Shown here: positions 46,056 to 57,800 of the stretch, piece by piece
Numbering within the stretch: position 1 is the stretch's first letter
Layout: each line of letters begins with the position of its first letter
Assembly (NCBI GenBank): GCA_038503035.1
Contig: JAVSML010001154.1
Coordinates: 248,513 to 312,512 of the forward strand
Origin: Crocodylus rhombifer
Lineage: Eukaryota; Chordata; Crocodylia; Crocodylidae
DNA: 64,000 bases
Direction of reading: 5' to 3'
Made by a program: the position numbers and the translations under genes
The notes under the pieces: model-generated
What the model was told of the DNA's origin: nothing
The model's database searches: none
Seen by the model: only the letters and a program-made list of their open reading frames with translations

Positions 46056-47394
46056 TGTATGAGTAGTTGCGTTTGAGGTCAAGAAAACAATTTAGCTTTC
46101 CTTTGTTCCAAAGCAGTAAGTTTTAATTGTTTTAATTTTAGCGATGCAGGATCCCAGAAGTGGAATAAAAAACAGGTTGGAAGCAAATTTATATCAGTGA
46201 CCATTTTAACCTGGATTCCATTGCTTTCAGAGGGACCAGGACTTCACTTTAGGAGTTCCTAAGCTATATATCCTTCAGGATACTAGGAACTCACCTGGGA
46301 GGAAGGTACGGCTTTTGGAGAATGCTGTAAATTGCACCCATGTAGAAGTGGCAGACTGTCAATTAAGGAGGCATAGTGCAATCACTATGGATCTTTGACA
46401 TCTTTAAAAGCAAGGACAAGTGAGTTGATGAAGAAACTGACCTTTTTCAAAGGACTCAGCAAAAGGTAGTGCCTAGCAGATACTTTAAAAGAAGGCAGTC
46501 CTAGAAAATCAGCCTGGGCAAAAAAAATTACCCTCATTTGGTTTCAAAATGAATGACACACAGAAGAGTGGACTTTTTCATTGGTATGTGCTTATTATTC
46601 AAGGTGTCAGTCTCAGGGTTTTTTTCCTTTTGTTCAAAGACATGAGTTTCATTCTTTTCCAGAATGCATAGCAATATTACTTGTGCTGTTCTTTCTTCTG
46701 TTAAGCTAATTTTTTTTGTGGTTTTGACGGCATTTTTCCCTTCCAGGAAAACAACAATATATCTCTGTAATGGGACTAGTCATTCATCTGGTCCAAATCT
46801 TCCCTGTTTGTGAGTGGTAGAGAACATGATAAAAAGTCACCCAAACTGTTCAAGTGTTCCTCCATAATGTGTGATGTTACTTGCATAATTGTTTAAAGAG
46901 AGTCAGCCACGAAAGCGCTCAACAACAAGAATTTGCCAGTTTAAATAGGTAGCACTGGTTATGGTATTCTGTTAGCTGGAGAAATTTAGCATGTTTTAAA
47001 GCCAACCTGTGATTTACTGCATTACTACCAATAGAAAGCATCATTAGGCAAGACTGCTGTGATAATACTGGAAACCAAGGTTGCTACTGATGCTCTATGC
47101 CTCTCCAATTTCCTTGGGAAGAATTTTAAAGCATGTTCTCTCTGCTTCCACTCTGTATTGCTCTGTTCATATGGCATGTCCTCCATAAAATGATCCATTA
47201 GGCAACTGTATTTGTTGGGTTTTTTTCAAATGTTTCAAGCAAGATGTGAGCCTTCATGAGGCTATTGATAAAGATTAGCCTGAGTAGAGGTTAGATAAAA
47301 CTGATATGAGCCCTTTTATGCATGTAGTATATAAATAGAACTTAAAACTTTTAACTATAGCCCTCTCTAAAATCTGGATAATGCTAGTCTTAGA
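46056..47394. other. intron 2, nothing recognised
   Basis: No gene or repeat end was identified. Confidence 0.5.
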
Positions 47395-47465
47395 CTGTGA
47401 GCTGTGTAGGGCAGAGACCATATTTCATGTTTGGTACAGCACCTAGTCAGTATTGGGGATGCCAA
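47395..47465 (+). mobile_element. L2-like LINE tail (possible)
   Basis: AGACTGTGAGCTGTGTAGGG then CAGAGACCATATTTCATG and ACAGCACCTAGTCAG resembles the L2-type 3' end (GACTGTGAGCTCC, GGGCAGGGACTGTGTC, GCGCCTAGCACAG). A further GTGCCTAGCACAGAGGAGC fragment lies near 56500. Confidence 0.5.
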
Positions 47466-50146
47466 GTATTGTCACAATGCAACTAAACTTTGTACATAAT
47501 AACAAGTTTTGGTTAATTACAGTAAACATATATTGTGTAAGTAGTCTTTATTTTGTGACTTGTCTTCCTTTTGGTTTAGAGCAGAGGTGTCATATATGGC
47601 CTATTGGTCAGATTGAGCCTGTGGAGCTGTTTTCCAGACCACAAGGCTCCCTGAAGGGCTGGGAATTTGGGGCCAGAGCTCACCCTCAAAATTCTGGCTA
47701 TGGAACCCTGTTGGGGGATGCATGTTGGTGGCGGGAGGTGACAGGCTGTATTAACCCCTGTGGACACTGCTTGCTGTGTCCAGTTCTGGTGCAGGGAGAG
47801 GCAAATTTGATACTTCAGGTTTAGTGAGTGAAACTAGGCTTGAAAAACTAACTCTGAATTCCCATGCGATGCGGTGTGGCGACTTCAAGCCGTTGTGGCT
47901 AAGACGTTCAGTTTCCATTAACTGTACAGCTGCTTACTATCTTCCTGCAGAAGTGTAGCTTAGTATTTTTCTGTAGTAGTAGTTTATTTTAGCAAAAGCT
48001 GTATATTGTATACAGTAAAATTTGTCAATAGGAGTACATTTACAATGATAACATTATATAAAATGTATGCTTTGTTAGTAAAAGCAACCAATAAGTATAT
48101 ACGTTTTTTTGCCAGCCTTGGCCATTTTCAAGGGGCATAGACCAAGATGCAGAAGTGTGGTTAAGCAGAAGGCCCCAAAGCTTATTTTTGAGTGACGACA
48201 GCATGAACCTTTGCAGATGTGACAGGTAGATTGGTCTGTAAAGTAAAGGAAGCCATCCACATGTCTAACTAAACCAGTAATGAGATGCGGTTAAACAAAG
48301 TATAAGGCCTGAAAGAAGACATTATAAGGGAAGATGATACATTAAATAAGCCAAATACACTATATTACAGCTTTTATCTTAAAATATTAGCAGTAGTGAT
48401 TGATGTAACCACATATACTAGACGTTGCGTTGCTATAAAAGGGATATTTTTGTTAAGATGCTTAGATAATTTGTAATAACAAAACAGCCTTGTCAGAGAA
48501 GACCATAAACTAAGGTAAAGAAGAAACAGTCCAGTGTTGAACAGCATTCCACAATGAGGAAGGAAAGGAGATAAGAATCCCGCCATTTTGCTTTCCCAAG
48601 AATGTAAATCCCAATTAATCGGTACCTTCCAATTCTACAAGATACCTGGTTCACTCCAGTTCCAAAAGTTCAGTAGTGTAACAAAGAAATTTGAAATACA
48701 GCCAGTCAGCAATCATTTATTAGAGTTGGCCGTGTATTAATATAGGATATAGGCTGGAGGGAAATTTGGAGAACTCAGCAAATTTGAGAAGACTTGCTGC
48801 CAATTTTCATGCCAGCTTTCTTCTACCTCATGTCACCCCGGTCAGTATATGTGAGAATCCATGTTGTGCTGTCATGGATAGCCAGCTAGACTTTGGGGTA
48901 AATGTTTTGTTTTTGTGTTTTATAGTGCAAGCAAATAGTTGGGCTATAGACCTATTTCTGCCTCTTATCAGTAGCCTACCCACAAGGTTACCTGCAAGGT
49001 GGGTAACAAGAGATTGAAAGGTACTGAAAATCTTAATTGATATTGCTGTTATTTTAAAATTAAGACATGATATTTGACTAAACCCCTGTGCTTTGCAGTT
49101 GCTGTGTGAGCTAACAGTCAACAGTGGTTCAGACACATGCCTTATTTTCTCAAGCCAGTTAAATGCTTCCAAAAGAAAAACATGAAAACTACTGTGTTAC
49201 TCCAAATTAAGTTCAGGGATAACAGAAAATAGCACTTTTTTTCCAAAGCTAAATTTCTGTTTGTCAGACTGATTGTCTTCAGAACTAGAAAAATGTCACT
49301 GCAAAAGTACAAAGATATTTCATATTTGATGGACCATGTTTTTATTAGGAGTTTCTAATCTTCTGGTTTTAAAGATCAGACCAGTTAAACAATACAGTTC
49401 TCGGGCATTTTACAAAATAATCAGTCAAGTAAAATATTCTTTTTAGAATAAGTTTATTATAATGATTGAATTAGTGTCATATTTTTAAAACCAAAAATAA
49501 TTCTAATAAGTAACCAGTTGGAATGTGGAAATAAGAACCATGTAAAAAAACAACAACAACCAAACAAAAAACCCCCCCAAACTTCCAATTTATTCTTCTG
49601 CCAATGAAGGATTATTTCCTACATTATGTTCAAGTATTTTAATGTGATACCCATCTTAATCTCATTTCAGTTTAATTTATTTAAGTATTAATAGTCTGCT
49701 GCTCACTGCTTAAGTACTTAAATGACCTTTCATTCCTTCATATTAATTTCATGTATCCCCTTTTGAACTACACTACTCTCATCTTTTACCTTCCTTTTAA
49801 TGTGAATGACTGATAGTGACTACCTGCTTTTAAATTTCTTGTTTAAAAGCAGCTGGTCTTTTAAACAAGTCTTTTTTTTTTTTTTACCTTTCTCTGTCCT
49901 TCATCTTGGATAGTACTAAATGTTCATCTCGGAGCTTTTCGGCAGACAAGTGTTGTAAGCAATATGGAAGGTGCTTTCTCTTCCCTTGTGTCTTTTAACT
50001 TTTCTTCAGTCATATGCTGCAGGGACTTCAGGTTTTACAGGAACTCATTCATTCCACTATCAAACCAAAAAGGTGGTGTTTCTGTATTTTCTTGCTTTCA
50101 AAATTGATCTTATTTTAGGGAACCAGTAATTTTCCCTAACATACAA
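47466..50146. other. intron 2, no gene; weak repeat block at 47580-47830
   Basis: The block near 47580-47830 starts AGCAGAGGTGTCATATATGG and contains GTCAGATTGAGCCTGTGG, related to the block at 19365-19790; it is probably a DNA-transposon relic. A C run near 49572 and T runs near 49875 were also noted. No exon was recognised. Confidence 0.5.
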
Positions 50147-50147
50147 C

Positions 50148-50222
50148 ATCTCGGGGCTGGACTCAATGATATTCGCAGGTCCCTTCCAGCCCTAATGTCT
50201 TTGAAATCTATGAAGTCTATTT
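50148..50222 (+). mobile_element. CR1 LINE 3' end, short
   Basis: GGGCTGGACTCAATGATATT, then GGTCCCTTCCAGCCCTAATG and the terminal GAAATCTATGAAGTCTAT form a sense CR1 tail. Confidence 0.85.
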
Positions 50223-50435
50223 TCATAATCTCTATGCTAGTAAAAAACTTGTCTGAAGAGGCAAACATTTTTGTGGGTGATATCTTTCCTTTGGACCATC
50301 AGCATAATAGTTGGGATAGACATGTTTTCAAATGTAATGCATGTTTCTTCATGACCTCATGTTTCCCGGACCATCATGACTACAACATCACTCAACACTG
50401 CCAAAAACATCTGAAGATATATATAGTATTTTTTT

Positions 50436-50640
50436 TCTGGGTTGGTGGGGTCCAGGAGGGTTTGGTGGGCTCAGGGGGACAAATGGCTTCTATGGGTGGG
50501 GATTAGGGAACTAGCAAAAACTGTGTGGGGGGGGATTGTGGCATTGGTGGGGTCTGGGAGGGTTTGGTGGGATTGGGAGTCTTGGGGAGGTAAGGGGTAG
50601 CTAGTGGGATCCACAGGGGGAATGTAGGGGTTCCCCCTGA
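50436..50640 (+). repeat. G-rich minisatellite-like patch
   Basis: Two 28-bp segments, 50442-50469 and 50544-50571, both starting TTGGTGGGGTC and ending GAGGGTTTGGTGGG, lie 102 bp apart in a stretch with many runs of three to nine G on the + strand. This is a diverged tandem repeat, with G-quadruplex potential in the transcript strand. Confidence 0.7.
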
Positions 50641-52513
50641 CCAGGGGCTATTTTGTAGCCCCCACACCAACCCTGCAGTATATTATTATTATTTTTTTTT
50701 TTAGTGATACATAATACTGACTTCATGTAAAAAGCACCACAAATACAAACCTTATCTTTACATTTTTAAAGTATTTGAAGCCTACACAACATCAGCAGAT
50801 TAACACTACAATTTAGGTGGAAATTTTGGCCTCCATTTTAGGCTTCATACCTAATTGAGGATTCTTTTTTGAGTGTGTGTTTAGTCTACATCCCACTCTA
50901 AGCAAGCATGTGTTCCAGCTGGAAAATGTTTGGCATAATAGTGTCCATGTTTAGTGGCGGTTGCCCCTCCCCCCCATCAGTTCCTTTTTACTAGTTGTGA
51001 CAACAAGATGGAGTGTGGACAACGTCAACTACTTCAGTGCTTATCAACCTTTTGAAGAATTACCTTCCTCTAATTCTTCCATTTAACTGGACATTTGAAA
51101 ACAAACAAAGAAAGGAAAAAAAAAAAAGCCCTCCATTTTCATTGTCTGTGAGTTCCTTGCTACTACCATCTTTGCAAATTCGAGAATTGCAAGATTTAAA
51201 TAATGCCTGGAGTGGAATAGCTTTATATACCTGATCATTGGGTAGATCAGATAGCTCTTAAGCCTTGAGGAATGACATTTGTAACAAAACCTTAATCTGC
51301 CACCCTTCGCCCTGTATCTCAAAATCGAGGGGCATAAGACTCCAATTAAGTTTACTAAAGCAATTTTTAAAAACTTGTGGTGATAAGCAGTTAGTATAGT
51401 CGGAGTTTGAACAGAGAGACTGATATATAAAAAAGATATCCTTGGCACTGGCACCAGCAGAAAAATATTTGCCAGTAAATGCCTTGGCACTGGTAGCTTT
51501 AGTATTAACTGTAGGGTGAACTGTGCTAGAAGTTTTCTACCTCAAAGGTAGACTTGCACTGTTCTAAGTTCCACAAGATCATTTTACATAAAGGACTTGA
51601 AACAATACCTTGGAGACAATGTCTCAATCCACATCAGCATTGAGGACTGAGGGACAAACTGTAAGTTCCAAAGTAGATCTCAGATACTGAAATATATCCT
51701 GATACAGAGAGATCATATTTTCCTGATCAACATCTTTTATTACTTTGGCACCAGGACTGGGATTAGTACAGGTCTATATATCATTTCTGCTATTGCTTGT
51801 TGCCATTCTCTCCCAGATCCTTCTGTTCTGTACAAATTTGGGAGCTTTGTCTGCTCTCAGTTCATCAAGAAACATGAGAGAGTTTAGACAAACTGGTGCA
51901 TGATGCTTTTTGATGTGAGAGAGGATAACTTCCTCGCTATGTGAGTTTCCACAGGACTATAGAGTAGTTAAGGAGACTGTCAGAGGGCCTAACTGTTACC
52001 AAGATTGTACTGTAGGTGACTCAGATGTTTCAGATATGGCCATAAGCTCTAGTAAGTACAGCTTGCTTCTTGATTTGCAGGGATCTTGTGTTTTGGAGGA
52101 ACTGAAAGCAATGGAGCTTTCTTGCAATGAGAGAAATGAACTCTCCAGTTCCCTGAAGGATTACAGGGCAATGCTGAGGCCACTAGGGGCTGCAGTCCAG
52201 TCCCATACATAAGCATTACATGTACTGTTCATAGCTACTAACCAAAATACCTGCCCAGATAACATACTTCCCCCCCCCCTCAAAAAACAAAACAAAACAA
52301 AGCAAAAAAACAACCAACCAACCAAACAACTTATAGAAATTGTGGTGTGCATAATAAGGAAGGAAATACAGTAACAGCAGTTTCTGCTGCTTAACTTCAG
52401 CTTTGATTTGCCTGGTAGAACAATGTGTAGGCTCAGCTTCCTAGCTGCTCCTACTCAAATACTTACTACAAGGTGTGTATTTTATTCTAGGGTGTTTGTA
52501 TGCAGATAAATAC
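50641..52513. other. intron 2, nothing recognised
   Basis: There are a T run near 50690-50703 and an A/C-rich low-complexity stretch at 52283-52330. The minus frame 51490-51083 (135 codons) has no recognisable motif. Confidence 0.5.
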
Positions 52514-52652
52514 TAGGTTTGTGCAAGGCTTCAGTAGCTGATTTGATTCAGAGGAGATTTGGCTCAATTTTTGGGAACCAAATCTCTGAATCTGATTCAA
52601 ATCAGGAGACCAAGTAAAAGTTCTGAATCGATTTGAAGCATCTGAATAAATG
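52514..52652 (+). mobile_element. hAT family 1, left-end fragment
   Basis: TAGGTTTGTGCAAGGCTTCA followed by GTAGCTGATTTGATTC and further AAATC/GATTTG motifs matches the left 140 bp of the elements at 8198 and 23145. The GC-rich core and right end are missing. Confidence 0.75.
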
Positions 52653-54730
52653 AATGTCAGTTGTAACCAGGATAAATCTTAAACCCTTAAGTACTTCTCT
52701 CTCCATTCATTTATTGAATAGGGTAATATCTCATCCAGGTATGATGGTATTGATTTGCTTCGTATTAAGTTTACAAATAATTGCAGGTGCTTTTTTTTTT
52801 TTTTTCTGCAGCTGTTTTGTCAGCAGTGTACCTAATGCAGGAAATTCTGTCCCCTTGTTGCTGGCTTGGTAGTTCAGATCACCATGGTGCAAAAAGACCC
52901 TGTTCCTCACCAGATATTAGTCACAAATATATTGAGGAGCAGTGGTGAGCTTATCTCGACTGTCTACAAATGCAGTAAGCTCAGAGAGGTCAGACTCAGT
53001 TTGTACGTTTGGCAGTTATCCGTGTTTTACAACACTGTGCATATATTGATAGATGATGGCTACCATGTAATGGCTCCCATGCTTGTTCAATCATGTCCTG
53101 CACTTGCTAAAAAGCCCACTAGCATCTGATCTGTGAAGTAACTCAAGTCCAGCATGTAATGCTTGACAAAAGTGAGTGCACTGTTCCATTTACGTGGTAG
53201 TTTAGATGCCAGATTCAGGGGAGCAGGATTCCATTCTCCTATTCAGCTGATGTTGCTAATGTTTATTATTCCTGTTCTACTAAGGATGTGCTACATGCCA
53301 CTGCTATATTGGGATTCACTTCAAGAAAAAACATTATTTGACTTTAACTGTGGTGCTTGGGGATGCCATTATCATTGTGGATCCCTTGATCCATCTTTTT
53401 ATTATTGCTTTAGAAGTCATAAGTAGATACTGGTTTCGAATTGTAAGGGAGCTAACTGAGGCTCAAGACAGCTGGGCCTCTTATACCCTGGTATGGGAGG
53501 ATGAAGTATACAATGGATGTCTGGCTCCAATACATGCTACTATTCAGTGGTTCCAAGCTCATGACCATGAAACATGCTTAGCTACAAATAGGATTCACAC
53601 TAGCTGTAGTATCCTGAACCACAATTACTGCAGGGTAACTTACTGTTCTTTCTAAATTACTCTATTTACAACAGATGTTTGCTGTCTGCTTGTATAAGTT
53701 GCTTGTAAAAGTTCTTCTGCCTTTCACTTGGGTGTAAAGTGCTTATTTATCATAAACAATGTACTGTTATTGTGCTATAGAACACATTTGAAATACTCTA
53801 ACACATGAAAATGCATTGGAGGGTGCATTCATATTGGTACATATTGTACAATAAAACTTGGTTCATTTAGCTGTAGTCTAATAAAGCTTGGCATTATGTG
53901 AAGCTTTGTTTCTCACATATGTTTAAAGTCAGCTGAATAGCTTTTTGTTTTGCAAGTTTTAGTATGTGTTCTGAATAAGCTCTGAGGCTAGAATATGTGA
54001 ACTTGTAGCTCCATTAAACTTCATGGCAAAACCACCACCAATTTCAGGGGAGCTAGAATTTGACCTGGTAGTTTATCTTATGTCCAATTCAGTGTACTAT
54101 ATCTAATAAGAATGTGCATATATTTGCTTATATATATATATTGTAACTGATACATCCTGCATATACCAAAAAGCTTCCTGTACCATATTGCAACGCTTGC
54201 AACAATGTGTTTCTCTATCCTTGCATATACAACCCCCAAAAACGCTAGCCATACTCCTTTTTTTTTTTCTTTTTAATAGACAAAGGGTATTGAAGTACTT
54301 AAAAGTACATAAACCTATACAATTTTATTTGGACATGCACATTTGTGGAGCTTTCCTTTTAGTACAGTTATGACCATTGTCCTAGCAGTATTAGTATCAT
54401 GCTACAACCTACTTTCCATATAATCTATATTTGTTTATGTGCATGTATGCATGTGCATGCATGTGTATAACTGATGTAACTTCTAGCATTCAGACAGGTG
54501 TGTGGGGTTTTTTTGTTTGTTTAAACGCATTTTGAATTATAAAACAAACAAAGTCAGAATTAAAATTATTTAATCTTTAAATCATGGCTTCCAGTTTGGC
54601 TGTGCTATAGAATTTCTCTTGAAACTTTACTGTAACCAGGTATTCACACATGATCTTTGCATTCCCATTTATGGATGTTATGGTACTTAAAATTTAACAC
54701 TTCTTTCTTATAATTATTACATCTTTGCAG
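52653..54730. other. 3' part of intron 2 with a cluster of open frames
   Basis: Plus frames at 52866-53129, 53163-53426 and 53338-53655 (87, 87 and 105 codons) lie close together with balanced composition, unlike the surrounding AT-rich intron. I do not recognise a protein family in them and saw no good flanking splice sites, so they may be a decayed transposon or retrocopy, or chance. An (AT)n stretch is near 54130. The region ends in acceptor ATCTTTGCAG before exon 3. Confidence 0.45.
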
Positions 54731-54862
54731 GCAATAATAAATAGCACTATCACCCCCAACATGACATTTACTAAAACATCCCAGAAGTTTGGCCAGTGGG
54801 CAGACAGCAGGGCGAATACTGTCTATGGCTTGGGATTTTCCTCTGAACATCACCTATCAAAA
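54731..54862 (+). CDS. HOMER1: HOMER1 exon 3: middle and C-terminal part of EVH1 domain
   Basis: The exon is 132 bp, exactly 44 codons (residues 55-98), between acceptor ATCTTTGCAG and a perfect donor GTAAGT. It starts [10 protein letters not shown] and ends [10 protein letters not shown]. It carries Phe74 and Gly89, which line the proline-rich ligand groove of the Homer EVH1 domain; Gly89 is known from work on Homer mutants to be needed for ligand binding. Both splice phases are 0, so loss of this exon alone would keep the frame but remove most of the binding site. The sequence shows no stop, shift or substitution of a key residue, which fits strong purifying selection. Confidence 0.97.
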
Positions 54863-57800
54863 GTAAGTAAACCATAAAACCTGAGTGATAGACAAAAGTG
54901 TTTTTGTGGCCAGGAAGGGGAAGACTACCATAGCTAGATCCACATTCAGATCTTTTCTTGGCCTGGTGCTCAGTAAAGGCAAGGCACTGTTTACAAACTT
55001 TCTGAATTCAGCCCTTATAACATAGAAAGACAAAAAGAGCTTAATTCAGTTTTTATTTTTCCTTGGGTTTTTTGTTTCTCTTTTTCTAGCTGAATTTTTA
55101 CCGTATTCATTATAACTCAAGAAAAATGTCTGTACTAGTATATCAGTATTTTAATTGTGCGTGGGGCTTTTAAATGTAGTATTTCCATTGTTAACACTTA
55201 AACAAATCAAGATTTCTGTTCTCAAGTGAACATATTTTTTTTTTTTTCTATTTCGTATGTCAGCATTGCAGTAGTGAGCAGTAGACTACAGATTGTTACC
55301 AGTGTATGTAATAGTTAAATGCACTTGCTAAAATGAGAGAGTCCTGAAAAGGGTTTTCTGGAGAGCTTTGGCCCTTCCAGGAAACCCCTAACTTTTGCTT
55401 TTCTTAGAGCAACCAGAAAATCTGGTCTAAGAATTGTGGGGGGGCACCTACCCAGATGTTAAACTAGGATACATGGACTTGAACCAGTCCCTTGCGTCAG
55501 ACCGCTTCTCTCTTAAACTATTTCCTGATAAATATCTGGTCCATGCATACAGCGTTGAGATGCATACGTAAAATTATTTCTACTTTTCATTATCAAATTA
55601 CAATAATTCCTACAAAGTCCAAGAAAATTGTGAATGATCATATGATAAATATGCTTCTTTGTTCACCTGCATACCACTGCACAAAAAGAAGGTAATGTAG
55701 TTTGTGCGCATTGGTGCGTATACCCAAGAGGCTGTTACTTCCTAACTTGCCACAGATCTTGTATTGCAGTGCTTTTCTGAAAGTTTTTTTGTGGCATTTA
55801 ACATTCAGTGCATGTTCAGTGTGCTATTTTTATAGTGTCATGCCTTAATTATTGAATGTACACTTTTTTCCAATCTGATCTTCCAATCTTTGTTCAGGAC
55901 CACAAACTCTTACAGCTGAACTGAAAGCATTACTTAAAACAAAAAGATATCTGAATGCAAAAAAAGGTTTGGAAAAATTCTTAGTAGGAGAAAAGAATCA
56001 CTTTAATCTGTTCAGCCATTTATATGGGGATGTACTGTTTTTTTTTTTTTTTGTTTTGTTTTGTTTTGTTTTTAGCAGCTATAATACTGGATCATGACTC
56101 AGTGTCAAATCATAATCCCAACTTTTGCCAGGGACGATGGGAAGAGACTTAGGCCACTGAATTCATCCTGCCTTCTCCCCCTGTCCCTCCCCCAGCTGCC
56201 TTCGCATTCAAATGAAGTAATTTTATTCAAAAGGTTCCCCAGAAAACTTCTACTCTGACCCATCTTGCACACTACAGCCAGAAACAAGATTTAAAAAAAA
56301 CAAAACCCAAACCAACAACCCTAGCATGTTGCACAGGAGGCAAGGGCACCACGAATGCCTAACCCATTTACCTAATTCTTTACTTGTATGGCTTTGAGTC
56401 ATGAGCCAGTCACTTCATTTCCATTTCTATTTACCTTCTACTCTATTTCATTCATAAACTTCTTTTGAGGAGGCAGAGCCTCAATGCATTTTGTATGGTG
56501 CCTAGCACAGAGGAGCTTTAGTTCTGATCTACAGCTTGAGAGATTTTCGAAATCAAAAATTTAATTAAGACTTGTTTCTGCAACATCAGAAGCAAATTAT
56601 TCCTATACCTTAGCTATAACATCTACTTCAGGATTCCATTTGTGCACTTGATTAATCAAGTATTTAGGGTTCCCGTGTACTAACTGCCATGCGTATGTAG
56701 CAAAAAGTCTCTCTCTGTCTCGTATTACTAACTACCTTAATGACTAAGACTCAACAGAATAAAGATGTAAGTGAGCAGAACTGGGCACGCCAAGGCAACA
56801 CTAAAACAAGCATCTCTTTCATGATAAGCAGTCTTCTCACCTCATTATCTGTCGAGCCATTGCCCTTTTGCAGATGTCAGATCTTCTCAAAGTTGATGGG
56901 AAATACCAAAATTTAGATTAGTTGCCATTTTTATGGACTGGTTTCTTTTCATGTGGTTTGATTCTCTTCCCAAACTGATTATTGGGCAGTGCATCACACA
57001 GAGAGGTTCTTTCTCAAAACAATAGTGTTGCAATCATGACTTCAAAGATAATCATGTACCTAAATGCAAATATTGAAATGTTAAGGGTCTTGAAAAGACA
57101 TCTAGAATCTCTAATTAGGCACCATCAGGATGTACAAATATGCAGCCTTGAAATGATAAAAAATTCTATCATCTTAAGATGTGAGGGTGGAAAGAAGAAT
57201 CTTTATGCAATATTTGGTTCTCTACTTGAGAATTCCCCTGAATCCTGTGAACTGCACTGTGACTGCCCCTCAAATTGTTTATAGAAAAGCAAGCATATAT
57301 TACCAGTTAAGGTGAAAGATTGCAAAAAAGAAATCTGATTGAACAAAGACTTTGGCTTTGGCTAAATAAAGGATTTCTTTGGCTGAACAAAGACCGTGAC
57401 TGAATTCCTGGTGAAGTTGGGGTAGGAGGACTGGAGCTTTAGCTAATATTCACAAAACGCTGTTGAGGGAACCCATTTCTTAACAAGGATATAAGGCCAT
57501 ATTTTAATTTTCCACCATTTTAGCCTTGATGTACCCCCCCCCCCCCAAAGGGCTTGAGGAACCCCTCAGAAAATGCCAGTTCTTAATTTTCACTTGTTTT
57601 TTTGGCTACAGAAAAATAATAGAGAATTTTTTTCTGTTGCATAGAACCTGGGAAGACCAAAATGGGTTAGAATGTTTTTACACTAAGAATTTCTATTTAC
57701 AATCTCTGGCTTTATCATGGGAGTCATGTTTGCACATGTAATAGTGTTAACATTGTGTGGCCTCCACAGCACCCTTCAAAGGCTCTCAAGGAATCCCAGG

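Noticed and set aside
54120..54490. AT and CATG-rich microsatellite-like stretches as a regulatory element
   Set aside because: Short simple sequence near 54130 and 54440 with no further supporting signal.
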